This document shows, in pieces, positions 17,447-26,240 of a stretch of 64,000 nt of DNA (the stretch's first letter is position 1; each line of letters starts with the position of its first letter). Origin of the DNA: BOG-931 sp963781725 (GTDB taxonomy: Bacteria; Pseudomonadota; Alphaproteobacteria; Rhizobiales; Xanthobacteraceae); the NCBI GenBank assembly GCA_963781725.1, contig CAWAGV010000001.1:682001-746000 (forward strand), written 5' to 3'. The notes below the pieces were generated by a model that saw only the letters and a list, made by a program, of their open reading frames with translations, was not told where the DNA came from and did not search any database. A program made the position numbers and the translations under genes.

Positions 17447-18502
17447 TCACGGAAACATCGCGACCTGATCGACACCCATTTCCTCCGGGAAGCCGAGCAT
17501 CACGTTCATGTTCTGCACGGCCTGGCCGGAGGCGCCCTTGGTCAGGTTGTCGAGCGCCGAACCGATGATGGCACGACCCTTGATGCGGTCGTTGGCGACA
17601 CCGATGAACGTCATGTTGGAGCCGCGCACGTGCCGGGTTTGCGGCAGCGCGCCGAACGGCAGCACGTGGACGAACGGCTCCTTGGCGTAAGCCTTCGCCA
17701 CGATGGCGTGCAGGTCCTCAGGCGTTGCTTTCACACCCCGCACGTAAATCGTTGAAAGAATGCCCCTATTCATCGGCACCAGGTGCGGCTGGAAGGTGAC
17801 GATGACCTCGCGGCCGGCGGCCTTGGAGAACTCTTGGTCGAGCTCCGACATGTGCCGGTGGTGGCCGACACCGTAGGCGTGGAAACCCTCCGACACTTCC
17901 GAGAACAGCATCTCTTCCTTGGCCGCCCTGCCCGCACCGGTCATGCCGGATTTGGCGTCGACGACGATCTCGTCGGGATCGATCGCCTTGGCCTTGAGCA
18001 GCGGAATGAGCGGCAGCTCGGAGCACGTGGTGTAACAGCCCGGATTGGCGACCAGCCGCGCCTTCTTGATGTCGTCCCGGTAGATTTCGGTGAGCCCGTA
18101 CACCGCTTCCTTCTGCAAGGCGGTCGCGTGATGGGCGTGGCCGTACCAGTACGCATAAGCCTCCGGATCGGACAGCCGGAAATCCGCGGACAGATCGACC
18201 ACCTTGGTGTTCGGCGCTTTCGCCAAAAGGTCGGCGATCACCGTTTGCGTCGTGCCATGCGGCAGCGCGCAGAACGCCAGATCGAGCCCGGTCTTCGTCC
18301 AGTCGATGCCTTCGATCGAGGTCAGGATCGGCAGGTCGTACGGCGCGAATTGCGGGAACACATCCGACATCGGCTTGCCGGCGCGCCGGTCGGCGGTCAG
18401 CAGCGCGATCTCGACCCGTGGGTGGCGGATCAGAAGCCGCAAGAGTTCCGCTCCGGTGTAGCCGGAGGCGCCGAGGATGCCGATTTTCGCTTTCGCAGAC
18501 AT
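17447..18502 (-). CDS. argC: N-acetyl-gamma-glutamyl-phosphate reductase
   Basis: The third step of arginine synthesis, NADPH reduction of N-acetylglutamyl phosphate. The dinucleotide motif is GILGASGYTGAELLRLL (residues 8-24). The catalytic cysteine is Cys156 in NPGCYTT. The C-terminal half carries GVGHHRHMSELDQE and PHLVPMNRGI. The length of 351 residues is typical of the long form. It stands apart from the other arg genes. Confidence 0.96.
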   Translation of the reverse strand: MSAKAKIGILGASGYTGAELLRLLIRHPRVEIALLTADRRAGKPMSDVFPQFAPYDLPILTSIEGIDWTKTGLDLAFCALPHGTTQTVIADLLAKAPNTKVVDLSADFRLSDPEAYAYWYGHAHHATALQKEAVYGLTEIYRDDIKKARLVANPGCYTTCSELPLIPLLKAKAIDPDEIVVDAKSGMTGAGRAAKEEMLFSEVSEGFHAYGVGHHRHMSELDQEFSKAAGREVIVTFQPHLVPMNRGILSTIYVRGVKATPEDLHAIVAKAYAKEPFVHVLPFGALPQTRHVRGSNMTFIGVANDRIKGRAIIGSALDNLTKGASGQAVQNMNVMLGFPEEMGVDQVAMFP

Positions 18503-18783
18503 GACTAACCTTCTTGGCTTGAGGAAAACTCAGGCCGACTCCGCAGGCACGATATCAAGTGAAGGGTGCCGCGAAACCGGCGGCACAGCGGGGTTCTTAA
18601 ACGCGAACGCGCGCCCGTGCCGTATCGCAGGTGCGACGGCGGCGGCGCTTTGCAGCGGCAATGGTCATAAACCGAGCGTTCATGGGCGGCGATATAAGGC
18701 CCGTGCCAAAGGGCGTCAATGCGCTGATGGCTTTGCCGCCTAAATGGCATAGTCGTCGCTAAATTGAAGTTGATTCGCCGGCT

Positions 18784-20889
18784 GTGTTGCGCGCAACCGC
18801 CGCGATCACCACTTCCGTGAAGAACTTGGGGCAAAGCGTGGGAAAAGCAGCAAAATCCTCGAAAACACCGGACCTTTTTGCCGGCGCCGCAGAAAGCAAG
18901 CGCGGCACACGCCGCAGCGCCCCCGCGCCGCGCGGCAGCAGCGGTGAGAGCGGCTACACCGCCAAGCATATCGAGGTGCTCGAAGGCCTCGAGCCGGTGC
19001 GCCGCCGCCCCGGCATGTATATCGGCGGCACTGACGAGAAGGCGCTGCATCACCTGTTCGCCGAAGTCATCGACAACGCCATGGACGAAGCGCTGGCCGG
19101 CCACGCCGACTGGATCGACGTCGAAATGGAAGCCGACGGCTTTATCAGCGTGACCGACAACGGCCGCGGCATGCCAGTCGACCTGCACCCGAAATTCAAG
19201 AACAAGTCGGCGCTCGAAGTCATCATGTGCACGCTGCATGCCGGCGGCAAATTCAACTCCAAGGTCTACGAAACCTCCGGCGGTCTGCACGGCGTCGGCG
19301 TGTCGGTGACCAATGCGCTGTCGGAACGCATGGAAGTCGAGGTCGCGCGCGGCCAGAAGCTCTATCGGATGGTCTTCGAGCGCGGCAAGCCGAAGGGCAA
19401 ATTGCAGGACGCCGGCAAGGCGCCGAACCGCCGCGGCACCAAGGTGCGCTTCCGGCCCGATCCGCAGATCTTCGGCGACAAGGCGCACTTCAAGGCCGAA
19501 CGCGTGTTCAAGATGACGCGCTCCAAGGCCTACCTGTTCGGCGGCGTCGAAATCCGCTGGTCCTGCGCCAAGGAACTGCTGAAAGGCGTTGAAGACGTTC
19601 CCGAGAAAGCCACCTTCCACTTCGAGGACGGGCTCAAGGATTATCTCTCGGCGACGCTCTCCGGCGCGACGCTGGTGCATCCGGACATCTTCTCCGGCAG
19701 CGCCGGCAAAACCGGCGCGCACCGCGGCGCGCAATGGGCGGTCGCCTGGACCGCCGATGCCGACGGCTTCCTCAATTCCTACTGCAACACCATTCCGACG
19801 CCCGACGGCGGCACCCACGAATCCGGACTGCGCACCGCACTGTTGCGCGGCCTGAAAGATCACGCCGAGCGCCTCAACCAGGGCAAGCGCGCCGCCGCGA
19901 TCACCTCCGAGGACGTGATGGTCGGCGCCGGCGCCATGCTCTCGGTGTTCATCCGCGAGCCGGAATTCCAGGGCCAGACCAAGGATCGGCTCGCCACCGC
20001 CGAAGCGCAGAAGATCGTCGAGCAGGCGATCAAGGATCCGTTCGATCACTGGCTCGCCGGCAATCCGCTGCAAGCCAACAAGCTGCTCGATTTCGTCGCC
20101 GAGCGCGCCGAAGAGCGCGTCCGCCGCCGCCAGGAAAAGGACATCGCGCGCAAGAGCGCGGTGCGCAAGCTCCGCCTCCCCGGCAAGCTCGCCGACTGCA
20201 CCAGCACCGCCGCCGACGGCGCCGAACTGTTCGTGGTCGAAGGCGACAGCGCCGGCGGCTCGGCGAAGCAGGCGCGCGATCGCTCCAACCAGGCGGTGCT
20301 GCCGCTGCGCGGCAAGATCCTCAACGTCGCCTCGGCCGGCAAGGACAAGCTGGCGCAGAACCAGCAGCTCGCCGACCTGGTGCAGGCGCTCGGCTGCGGC
20401 ACCGGCGCGCATTATCGCGACACCGACCTGCGCTACGGCCGCATCATCATCATGACCGACGCCGACGTTGACGGCGCTCATATCGCCTCGCTGCTGATCA
20501 CGTTCTTCTACCGGCAGATGCGCGAATTGATCGACAACGGCCACCTCTATCTTGCCGTGCCGCCGCTTTACCGGCTGTCCCACGGCGGCAAGAATTTCTA
20601 CGCCCGCAACGACAAGCACCGCGACGAAATCCTCAAGAAGGAATTTCACGCCAACGCCAAGGTCGAGATCAGCCGCTTCAAGGGGCTCGGCGAGATGATG
20701 GCGGCCCAGCTCAAAGAGACCACCATGGACCCGAAGAAGCGCACGCTGCTTCAGGTCAAGCTGGCGGCCGACGAGCAGAAGGCCACGGAAAAATCCGTCG
20801 AGCGGCTGATGGGCACCAAGCCCGAAGCGCGCTTCGAATTCATCCAGGAACGCGCCGAATTCGCCGACGACGCTGCGCTGGATGTGTAG
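18784..20889 (+). CDS. parE: DNA topoisomerase IV subunit B
   Basis: The ATPase subunit of topoisomerase IV, which separates daughter chromosomes. The GHKL ATPase has EVIDNAMDEA, DNGRGMP and GGLHGVGVSVTNAL. The TOPRIM domain has FVVEGDSAGGSAK and DADVDGAHI, and the C-terminus is of GyrB type. The absence of the long insertion found in GyrB and the short lysine-rich N-terminal leader support ParE. The start is uncertain: the GTG at 18784 lacks a clear ribosome site, and in-frame GTGs at 18817 and 18838 would remove the leader only. Confidence 0.93.
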   Translation: MLRATAAITTSVKNLGQSVGKAAKSSKTPDLFAGAAESKRGTRRSAPAPRGSSGESGYTAKHIEVLEGLEPVRRRPGMYIGGTDEKALHHLFAEVIDNAMDEALAGHADWIDVEMEADGFISVTDNGRGMPVDLHPKFKNKSALEVIMCTLHAGGKFNSKVYETSGGLHGVGVSVTNALSERMEVEVARGQKLYRMVFERGKPKGKLQDAGKAPNRRGTKVRFRPDPQIFGDKAHFKAERVFKMTRSKAYLFGGVEIRWSCAKELLKGVEDVPEKATFHFEDGLKDYLSATLSGATLVHPDIFSGSAGKTGAHRGAQWAVAWTADADGFLNSYCNTIPTPDGGTHESGLRTALLRGLKDHAERLNQGKRAAAITSEDVMVGAGAMLSVFIREPEFQGQTKDRLATAEAQKIVEQAIKDPFDHWLAGNPLQANKLLDFVAERAEERVRRRQEKDIARKSAVRKLRLPGKLADCTSTAADGAELFVVEGDSAGGSAKQARDRSNQAVLPLRGKILNVASAGKDKLAQNQQLADLVQALGCGTGAHYRDTDLRYGRIIIMTDADVDGAHIASLLITFFYRQMRELIDNGHLYLAVPPLYRLSHGGKNFYARNDKHRDEILKKEFHANAKVEISRFKGLGEMMAAQLKETTMDPKKRTLLQVKLAADEQKATEKSVERLMGTKPEARFEFIQERAEFADDAALDV

Positions 20890-20935
20890 GGGCATTCTTT
20901 TTCTCCTCTTGATCCCGCCACCTCACCTCTTCGTC

Positions 20936-20995
20936 ACCACCGGGCATAGCCGTTCGGAAGAACGGCGTCGCTTCGCTCGCCTATGACCCGGTGGT
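20936..20995. repeat. REP-like double hairpin downstream of parE
   Basis: Outer arms ACCACCGGG-CATAG and CTATGA-CCCGGTGGT (20936-20949 and 20981-20995) pair with one bulge. Inside is a perfect 7-base stem GCCGTTC / GAACGGC with a GGAA loop (20949-20966). There is no T-tract after it, so it looks like a dispersed palindrome rather than a classic terminator. Confidence 0.65.
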
Positions 20996-21699
20996 CCATG
21001 CTGACGCGCCGACCCAACAACATCTGCAAGTGACCGCTGCGCTTCCGCAAGGGTCAAGCCCGGCAATGACGCGTTAGGGACGCAAGCCATCTCGTTCTCG
21101 CGATGCGATTGCATCCGCGCAGTTGTCACGCGTGGCGATGATCTGCCCCGAATGCACGTGGGGCCACGTTGTTTGCTTCCCTTAAGCAAGGGAAGCGGAG
21201 CGCCGAGCGGCGCGTAGTCGGGAGCTGGGCCCGTTACCAGGCACAGCCGCGGCCCTTGTTACGGGGCCGCTCGCCTTTCGGCGCTCCACTGCGGATTGAT
21301 GGGAGTTGCCTCCCAACCCGGCCCGGGCCAGCGCTTCCTGGAATCGCCGGATCAAAGGCCAACGCGCCTCCCCGACGCCAGTGCAGCGAGCACCTCGCAG
21401 TCCGAACACTTGCCGGACGGGCATGATGCCCAGGCCGCCTGCGAGAAGGACTGACGAACCCTAACCCGCAGAACCCGCGCCCGCTCCATCACTCGGAGTC
21501 ACCGGTTGACGTCCCTCACGACGAGCGAGCGAATCGCACTTATTCATTATTGGGACTTGTGTAAACAAAAAAGAGACTACCATTTTCGCCCATCTGCTTG
21601 GCTAAAACCCGCGACTGGAAACGGTCGGGCAAGCGCCCCGGTAACGATTGGTTAGGCGCGACGCAGGCATCTTCCCTGCTGATTCGGGGGAATGCTGCT
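20996..21699. other. Non-coding stretch rich in short perfect hairpins
   Basis: Together with the preceding repeat this leaves about 810 bases without a convincing gene. Perfect inverted repeats seen are ACGTGG/CCACGT (21156-21169), GCTTCCCTT/AAGGGAAGC with an AAGC loop (21175-21196), GGAGCGCCG/CGGCGCTCC (21197-21205 and 21279-21287), GGGAG/CTCCC with a TTGC loop (21301-21314) and GGGCAT/ATGCCC (21419-21431). Open frames across it on both strands lack family features and have poor composition. It may be a mosaic of dispersed repeats or a structured RNA. Confidence 0.5.
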
Positions 21700-21894
21700 G
21701 TGAGTGCTGAGATCATTCGACTGTGCGACAGGCGAATGCCTGACGAGTCCCACTCCGAAATCGACCTGTTCACCGCCGTCGATGTGGCAATTCGGGATTT
21801 ACGGGAAATCCAGGACAATTGGGGCACCGCGCTGGCGCTTGAGCGTCTGATCGAATGCCGCGAACTGCTGCACACCGCTTTTGCGGCATCGTGA
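21700..21894 (+). CDS. Small hypothetical protein
   Basis: A 64-residue frame starting at GTG 21700, with a G-run about 9 bases upstream. The product starts (M)SAEIIRLCDRRMPDE and continues with acidic, helix-prone sequence (DVAIRDLREIQDNWGTALALERLIE). It has no signal peptide or membrane segment. The balanced charge and the helix pattern make it look like a real protein, but no family was recognised. The frame also extends upstream to 21598. Confidence 0.55.
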   Translation: MSAEIIRLCDRRMPDESHSEIDLFTAVDVAIRDLREIQDNWGTALALERLIECRELLHTAFAAS

Positions 21895-21948
21895 CCGCAC
21901 CCGGCTGACGACACGCGACACGACTTGATCGGCCGCGCTTGAAGTTCA

Positions 21949-22923
21949 CTATTGTTCCGCCGTGACGTGCGTGGTCGCGACGATCCCGGCCCAACGCTTC
22001 GACTGCTGCTCCAGGTAAGGCACAAGCTGCTCCGGCGTCGCCGGCTCGGCCGTTGCGCCCATTTTCGCAAACGCCTCCCTGACCTGATCGCTCGCCAGCG
22101 CGTTCGCCACCGCATCGCTGATCCGTCGCCTGATCGGCAGCGGCGTCTCCGGCGGCGCCACGATGAAATTGACTGAGGCGGTGACGAACTGGTCGAAGCC
22201 GCTTTCCTGCATCGTCGGAATGTCCGGCGCCAGCGGGCTGCGCGCCGCACTGGTGACGGCCAGTCCGTTGAGGCGGCCGTCGCGGATGTAAGGCAGCATC
22301 TGCGTCAGCGCCGAGAAGAACACCTGCACCTCGCCGCCCAATTGTCCGACCAGCGCCGGCCCGCCGCCGCGATACGGCACGTGGACCATGTCGATACCGG
22401 CACGCGCTTTGAGCAATTCGCCCTCGAGGTGCGGCAACGAGCCGATGCCGGCCGAGCCGAACCGCAGCGTTCCCGGCTTCGCCTTCGCCACCCGGACAAG
22501 ATCGGCAACGGTGTGAGCCCCGACGGACGGATTGACTGTCAGCACCTCCGGGGCTTCCGAAAGACCGGCGACGGCAGCGAACGAGGCGGCGGTGTAACCG
22601 GCATCCTTGTAGATCGCCGGCGCGGTGAGAAGCGTGCTGGTGCTGCCCATCAACAGCGTATAGCCGTCGGGATCCGCGCCCAGCACGAACTTGGAACCGA
22701 TGATGCCGCCGGCGCCGCCGGCACGGTTCTCGACGACAAGCGGCTGTCCGAGCGCCTTGGATATTTCCTCCGAAAGCAGCCGCGCCATGATATCCGGCGG
22801 CCCGCCGGGCGGCGACGTGACGATCAATCTGACCGGGCGATCCGGGAAAGCGGCGCTGGCGCTGTGAACGATCGCAAGCTGCGCAACGCACAGCATCAAC
22901 ACCACTGCAAGCTTCTGTCGCAT
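21949..22923 (-). CDS. Bug/TctC-family tripartite tricarboxylate transporter substrate-binding protein
   Basis: A periplasmic binding protein of 324 residues with a signal peptide (QKLAVVLMLCVAQLAIVHSASA). Family hallmarks are FPDRPVRLIVTSPPGGPPD at the mature N-terminus, LGQPLVVENRAGGAGG near 60, and HVPYRGGGPALVGQLGGEV near 180. Bug proteins usually bind carboxylates, amides or aromatic acids. No TctA/TctB membrane partner is near. It diverges from another Bug gene at 23131. Confidence 0.93.
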   Translation of the reverse strand: MRQKLAVVLMLCVAQLAIVHSASAAFPDRPVRLIVTSPPGGPPDIMARLLSEEISKALGQPLVVENRAGGAGGIIGSKFVLGADPDGYTLLMGSTSTLLTAPAIYKDAGYTAASFAAVAGLSEAPEVLTVNPSVGAHTVADLVRVAKAKPGTLRFGSAGIGSLPHLEGELLKARAGIDMVHVPYRGGGPALVGQLGGEVQVFFSALTQMLPYIRDGRLNGLAVTSAARSPLAPDIPTMQESGFDQFVTASVNFIVAPPETPLPIRRRISDAVANALASDQVREAFAKMGATAEPATPEQLVPYLEQQSKRWAGIVATTHVTAEQ

Positions 22924-23130
22924 GACCGTTTAGGCCTCCTGCCCCGATGGGCAACGCGGGCCGAGGCGGTGCTCTCCCCGATGAAAATATTTCACGCAAA
23001 GATACTCGCTTCGCGGGCCCGCACAACGCGGCAGCGTTGCGGCGTAGCGACTGATGGTTTCATGAAACCATTAGTGATATTGGCTCCCGGCCTGGGTATT
23101 CAAACCCGGCATTCGAACAAGGAACGGCAG

Positions 23131-24111
23131 TTGTCCAACCCGAGATTTCCCCGCCGAGAGTTTCTGCGTCTGGCCGCAGGCGCTGCGGCACTGCCGGCCA
23201 TGCCGCGCATCGCTTGCGCGCAGGCTTATCCGGCGCGGCCGGTGCGTATCGTCGTTGGCTTTCCGGCCGGCAATGCATCCGACATTGTCGCGCGCCTTGC
23301 CGCCCAGGCGCTGTCCGAGCGGCTCGGACAGCAATTCATCGTCGACAACCGCCCGGGCGCCGGCGGCAATATCGGCACCGAAGTCGTCGTGCGGGCGCCT
23401 GCGGACGGCTACACGGTTCTCCTCGCCAGTCCGTCGACGACCACGAACGCCACGCTCTACAAGAACCTGACCTTCAACTTCCTGCGCGATATTGCACCGG
23501 CGGCCGGCATCGCGCGTGCGCCCTACGTCATGGTGCTCAATCCGGCAATGCCGGCCAAAACGGTTCCCGAGTTCATCGCCTATGCCAAGGCCAATCCCGG
23601 CAAGATCAATATGGCATCGTCCGGTAACGGCAGCCTGAGCCACATGTGCGGCGCGCTTTTCATGGCGATGGCCGGCATCGCCATGGTGCACGTTCCCTAT
23701 CGTGCGAGTTTCCTGCCCGATCTGCTCGCCGGACAGGTGCAGGCCGTGTTCGCCCCGGTGTCCCAGGTGATCGCGTATCTCCGCGACGGCAAGCTGCGCG
23801 CACTCGCGGTCACCACTGAAACGCGGCAAGAGGCGCTGCCGGATATTCCGGCGGTCGGCGAATTCGTGCCGGGTTACGAAGCCAGCGGCTGGTATGGCAT
23901 CGGCGCGCCCACCGGCACTTCCGGCGACATCATCGACACGCTTCATCGCGAGATCGGCACCGCACTCACCGATCCGGCCATGAAGGCCCATCTTGCCGAC
24001 GTCGGCGCCGTGCCGATGCCGCTGGCGCCCGCCGACTTCCGGACGTTCCTCACGGCGGAAACCGAGAAGTGGGGCAAACTGATCCGCGCCGACAACATCA
24101 CGGTGGATTAG
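23131..24111 (+). CDS. Bug/TctC-family substrate-binding protein with Tat-like signal
   Basis: A binding protein of 326 residues. The leader PRREFLRLAAGAAALPAMP looks like a twin-arginine signal. Mature motifs are YPARPVRIVVGFPAGNASD, IVDNRPGAGGNIG and MVHVPYRASFLPDLLAGQV. The start is uncertain: TTG at 23131 has AAGGAA 6 bases upstream and gives a normal leader, while ATG at 23062 would add 23 residues. It lacks membrane partners and is followed by a transposase relic. Confidence 0.88.
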   Translation: MSNPRFPRREFLRLAAGAAALPAMPRIACAQAYPARPVRIVVGFPAGNASDIVARLAAQALSERLGQQFIVDNRPGAGGNIGTEVVVRAPADGYTVLLASPSTTTNATLYKNLTFNFLRDIAPAAGIARAPYVMVLNPAMPAKTVPEFIAYAKANPGKINMASSGNGSLSHMCGALFMAMAGIAMVHVPYRASFLPDLLAGQVQAVFAPVSQVIAYLRDGKLRALAVTTETRQEALPDIPAVGEFVPGYEASGWYGIGAPTGTSGDIIDTLHREIGTALTDPAMKAHLADVGAVPMPLAPADFRTFLTAETEKWGKLIRADNITVD

Positions 24112-24131
24112 GGCGTGGACTCATTAACGCG

Positions 24132-24230
24132 CTACCATAGCCTGATTGACGCAAGCTGGATGAAGGCGAGGTAATTCGCCGCGAGCTCGTCGTAGCGCGT
24201 CGCGACCCGCCAAAGTATCGCGCTATGGTC
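24132..24230 (-). pseudogene. C-terminal remnant of an IS5-type transposase
   Basis: The minus strand reads AILWRVATRYDELAANY, then LAFIQLASIRLW and a stop (at 24132-24134). This matches the conserved C-terminus of IS5-family transposases as known from Rhizobiales. Nothing upstream of it continues the transposase; the frame runs into the cupin gene at 24223. No terminal inverted repeat was recognised. It marks an old insertion or recombination point. Confidence 0.75.
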
Positions 24231-24702
24231 GTGCCACTTTCAGGGGTGGCCCCACCAATGCCATTCCGAACGGTAGCCAAAACGCTGGGTCCGTCGGCGC
24301 CATCGTGTTTGTCTTGGTGATTTCCAAGAAGAACGCCTCCGCTTGACCGGCGGGTGTGAACACGAAAACGATCCGTCCCGGTCCTTCGCTTACGTTGACC
24401 CAGCAGTGTGGTATTCCACGCGGCCCGAAGGCCGAGTCGCCCGGTCCCAGCAGGTATTGCTCATCGCCAATTTCGACAATGTATTCACCCTCAATGACGT
24501 GAAACCACTCGTCCTGATCGCGATGTAGATGTCGAGGAGGACCGCCTTTGGCGTGGTGTGCAATCTCGGCCACCAGAAATGCCCCGTTGCTGTCCGCAGT
24601 CGTGACCTTGAAAGAAAGCGTGCCGATACCAACATCGCGATGCGCTGCGTGTCGATCGCCGTCACGTGCGACCTTAAATGGCCTCATCGGGGTCGCTCCC
24701 AT
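24223..24702 (-). CDS. Cupin domain-containing protein
   Basis: A single-cupin protein of 159 residues. Cupin motif 1 is seen as PPRHLHRDQDEWFHVIEGEY, giving two histidines and a glutamate as metal ligands, and motif 2 as GPRGIPHCWVN with the last histidine. Such proteins may be dioxygenases, isomerases or ligand sensors, and the function is open. The ATG at 24702 has AGGAGG 9 bases upstream. Its end overlaps the IS5-type relic by a few bases, so the C-terminus (MALVGPPLKVARP) could be altered. Confidence 0.87.
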   Translation of the reverse strand: MGATPMRPFKVARDGDRHAAHRDVGIGTLSFKVTTADSNGAFLVAEIAHHAKGGPPRHLHRDQDEWFHVIEGEYIVEIGDEQYLLGPGDSAFGPRGIPHCWVNVSEGPGRIVFVFTPAGQAEAFFLEITKTNTMAPTDPAFWLPFGMALVGPPLKVARP

Positions 24703-24990
24703 TGACTGACTCCTCCTCTCGCTCCGACGGACTCTGATGTGACATGCAGGATACAGACGACGGGCGTACGGCCGGCCATATCAACGCGGACAATGTTTGA
24801 GGGGCCAACCAAAGAATACACCATCTTGGAACGGAAGGCTCCTGTTGGCCCTTCGGCGACCCCCAGCAATGTCAGCTATTGAGCCGCTGTCGGCGGACAA
24901 GCGGACATCGTGCTACAGAACACAACCAACCATTTATGGGTACACGGCCCAGACCGGATCGAGAGCGGGCATCGTTTCAGCCTGCGCCAA
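24703..24990. other. 288-base intergenic stretch, nothing recognised
   Basis: It contains the ribosome site of the cupin gene (minus strand AGGAGG) and short frames on both strands with no recognisable features. No hairpin followed by a T-tract was seen. Confidence 0.4.
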
Positions 24991-25794
24991 TCAATCGGGC
25001 CGAATTTGAAATGTCCGCGGCAACGGTGAAAACCACTTGTCAAAAATCTTCGCAGCCTCGCCTGAGGCTTCGAGCTTGAGCAGAGTCTGATTGACGAAAT
25101 CGAGGAAACGCGGCTCGTTCTTCTTTAAAGCGAAGCCGGCGGTGCGCGGCAATTCGTAGTCGCCGATCAGGGCAAAATTCGCCGGGCTCCCGCTTTTCTG
25201 CGCGAACCACACCAGCAACACCTTGTCCGCAAGAAAGCCGTCGACGGCTCCGTCCGCGAGCGCGGCGAACGCTGCATTGTAATCGTCGAAATAGACAATC
25301 TCCATCGTCGGAACGGCGGCTTTGAGTTCGTTATCGACGCTCGCCGAGCGGACCAGTGCCAGTTTGCGGCCGGCCAGTTGCGCCACGTGCACAATACCGC
25401 TCGACGTCCGCACCAGCACTTTGTGAGGCGAGTCGAGATAGGCAAAGCTGAAGTCGACGTCCTTGGCGCGTCCCGTGGACCGGGACATGCCTACGGCAAC
25501 GAGATCGACGCGGTCCTGCGCAAGCGCCGGAATGCGTTCGGCGTTGATGATCGGGATCTTTTGGGCTGGAACGCCAAGACTTTTGGCGACGCGATCTGCG
25601 AGATCGACGTCATATCCGACGATATTTTTGTCGTCCCCGCGGAAGCTGAACGGCGGCGAGCTTTCGGTAACGCCGACGAGAAGCGACCCGCGGGCTTTGA
25701 TATCGTCGAGTTTATCGGCGACCGCCGGCAATGTGAGCGCCAGCGCAACGGCGGCGCTTGCGAAAAAGCCAATCCAATTGTTGCTGGCACTCAT
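24991..25794 (-). CDS. Amino-acid-type ABC transporter substrate-binding protein (SBP_bac_3)
   Basis: A secreted protein of 267 residues with a signal peptide (GFFASAAVALALTLPAVA). Family motifs are LDDIKARGSLLVGVTESSPP, GYDVDLADRVAKSLGVP near 60 and DLVAVGMSRSTGRAKDVDFS near 100. It probably binds a polar amino acid or a related organic acid. No permease or ATPase gene adjoins it. An HdeA-like gene lies 22 bases upstream on the same strand and may share its transcript. Confidence 0.9.
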   Translation of the reverse strand: MSASNNWIGFFASAAVALALTLPAVADKLDDIKARGSLLVGVTESSPPFSFRGDDKNIVGYDVDLADRVAKSLGVPAQKIPIINAERIPALAQDRVDLVAVGMSRSTGRAKDVDFSFAYLDSPHKVLVRTSSGIVHVAQLAGRKLALVRSASVDNELKAAVPTMEIVYFDDYNAAFAALADGAVDGFLADKVLLVWFAQKSGSPANFALIGDYELPRTAGFALKKNEPRFLDFVNQTLLKLEASGEAAKIFDKWFSPLPRTFQIRPD

Positions 25795-25816
25795 TCGTCA
25801 GTCGTCCGCCCGGCAT

Positions 25817-26110
25817 CTACTGCTTCTGGAACAGCTTGTCGGTGGCTTCGATCAAATTGGTTTCCGGGTGCGCGGCGCAGAATTCGCCGAGCTTCTTAGC
25901 TTTCGCCACCAGCTCGTCGGTGTCGATCAGCGGCGGCTCGTCCTCTTCCTTGTAGTAGCCGTCGAGCCAGGCGAGGATGACGCCAACGTCCTCCTTGCTC
26001 GCATTCATGAACTTGTTGCAGCTCCACGCCGCGAGGTCGATGTCCTCGGCAAAGGCCGGGGTGCAGCAGGCGAGCGTGGCGACGACAACAACGCCGGAAA
26101 GAATGTGCAT
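25817..26110 (-). CDS. HdeA/HdeB-family periplasmic protein
   Basis: A 97-residue secreted protein with the signal peptide MHILSGVVVVATLACCTPAFA. The mature part begins with a tryptophan-cysteine segment (AAWSCNKF, Cys31) and has a second cysteine (EFCAAHP, Cys78), the disulfide pair of HdeA-type acid-stress chaperones. GVILAWLDGYYKEE in the middle is also family-like. Whether it acts as an acid chaperone here is not known. Confidence 0.8.
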   Translation of the reverse strand: MHILSGVVVVATLACCTPAFAEDIDLAAWSCNKFMNASKEDVGVILAWLDGYYKEEDEPPLIDTDELVAKAKKLGEFCAAHPETNLIEATDKLFQKQ

Positions 26111-26240
26111 GTCGACCGTTCCGAATCCGCCGAAAACCTGCGCCGCCGGAAGCCGTTAGTAAAGCGCCACCGTCACGTCCAATTCACGGCGCGCCGCGTA
26201 GCGGAAAGCAACGCAGCCGCGGTAGCAGCGTATCGAACTG

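Noticed and set aside
18505..20895. Long open frame on the minus strand
   Set aside because: It is the complement of parE and has no family features; parE has full ATPase and TOPRIM motifs.
21182..21424. Possible small protein in the hairpin region, minus strand
   Set aside because: The frame runs through several perfect palindromes and has no recognisable domain, so I treat it as non-coding.
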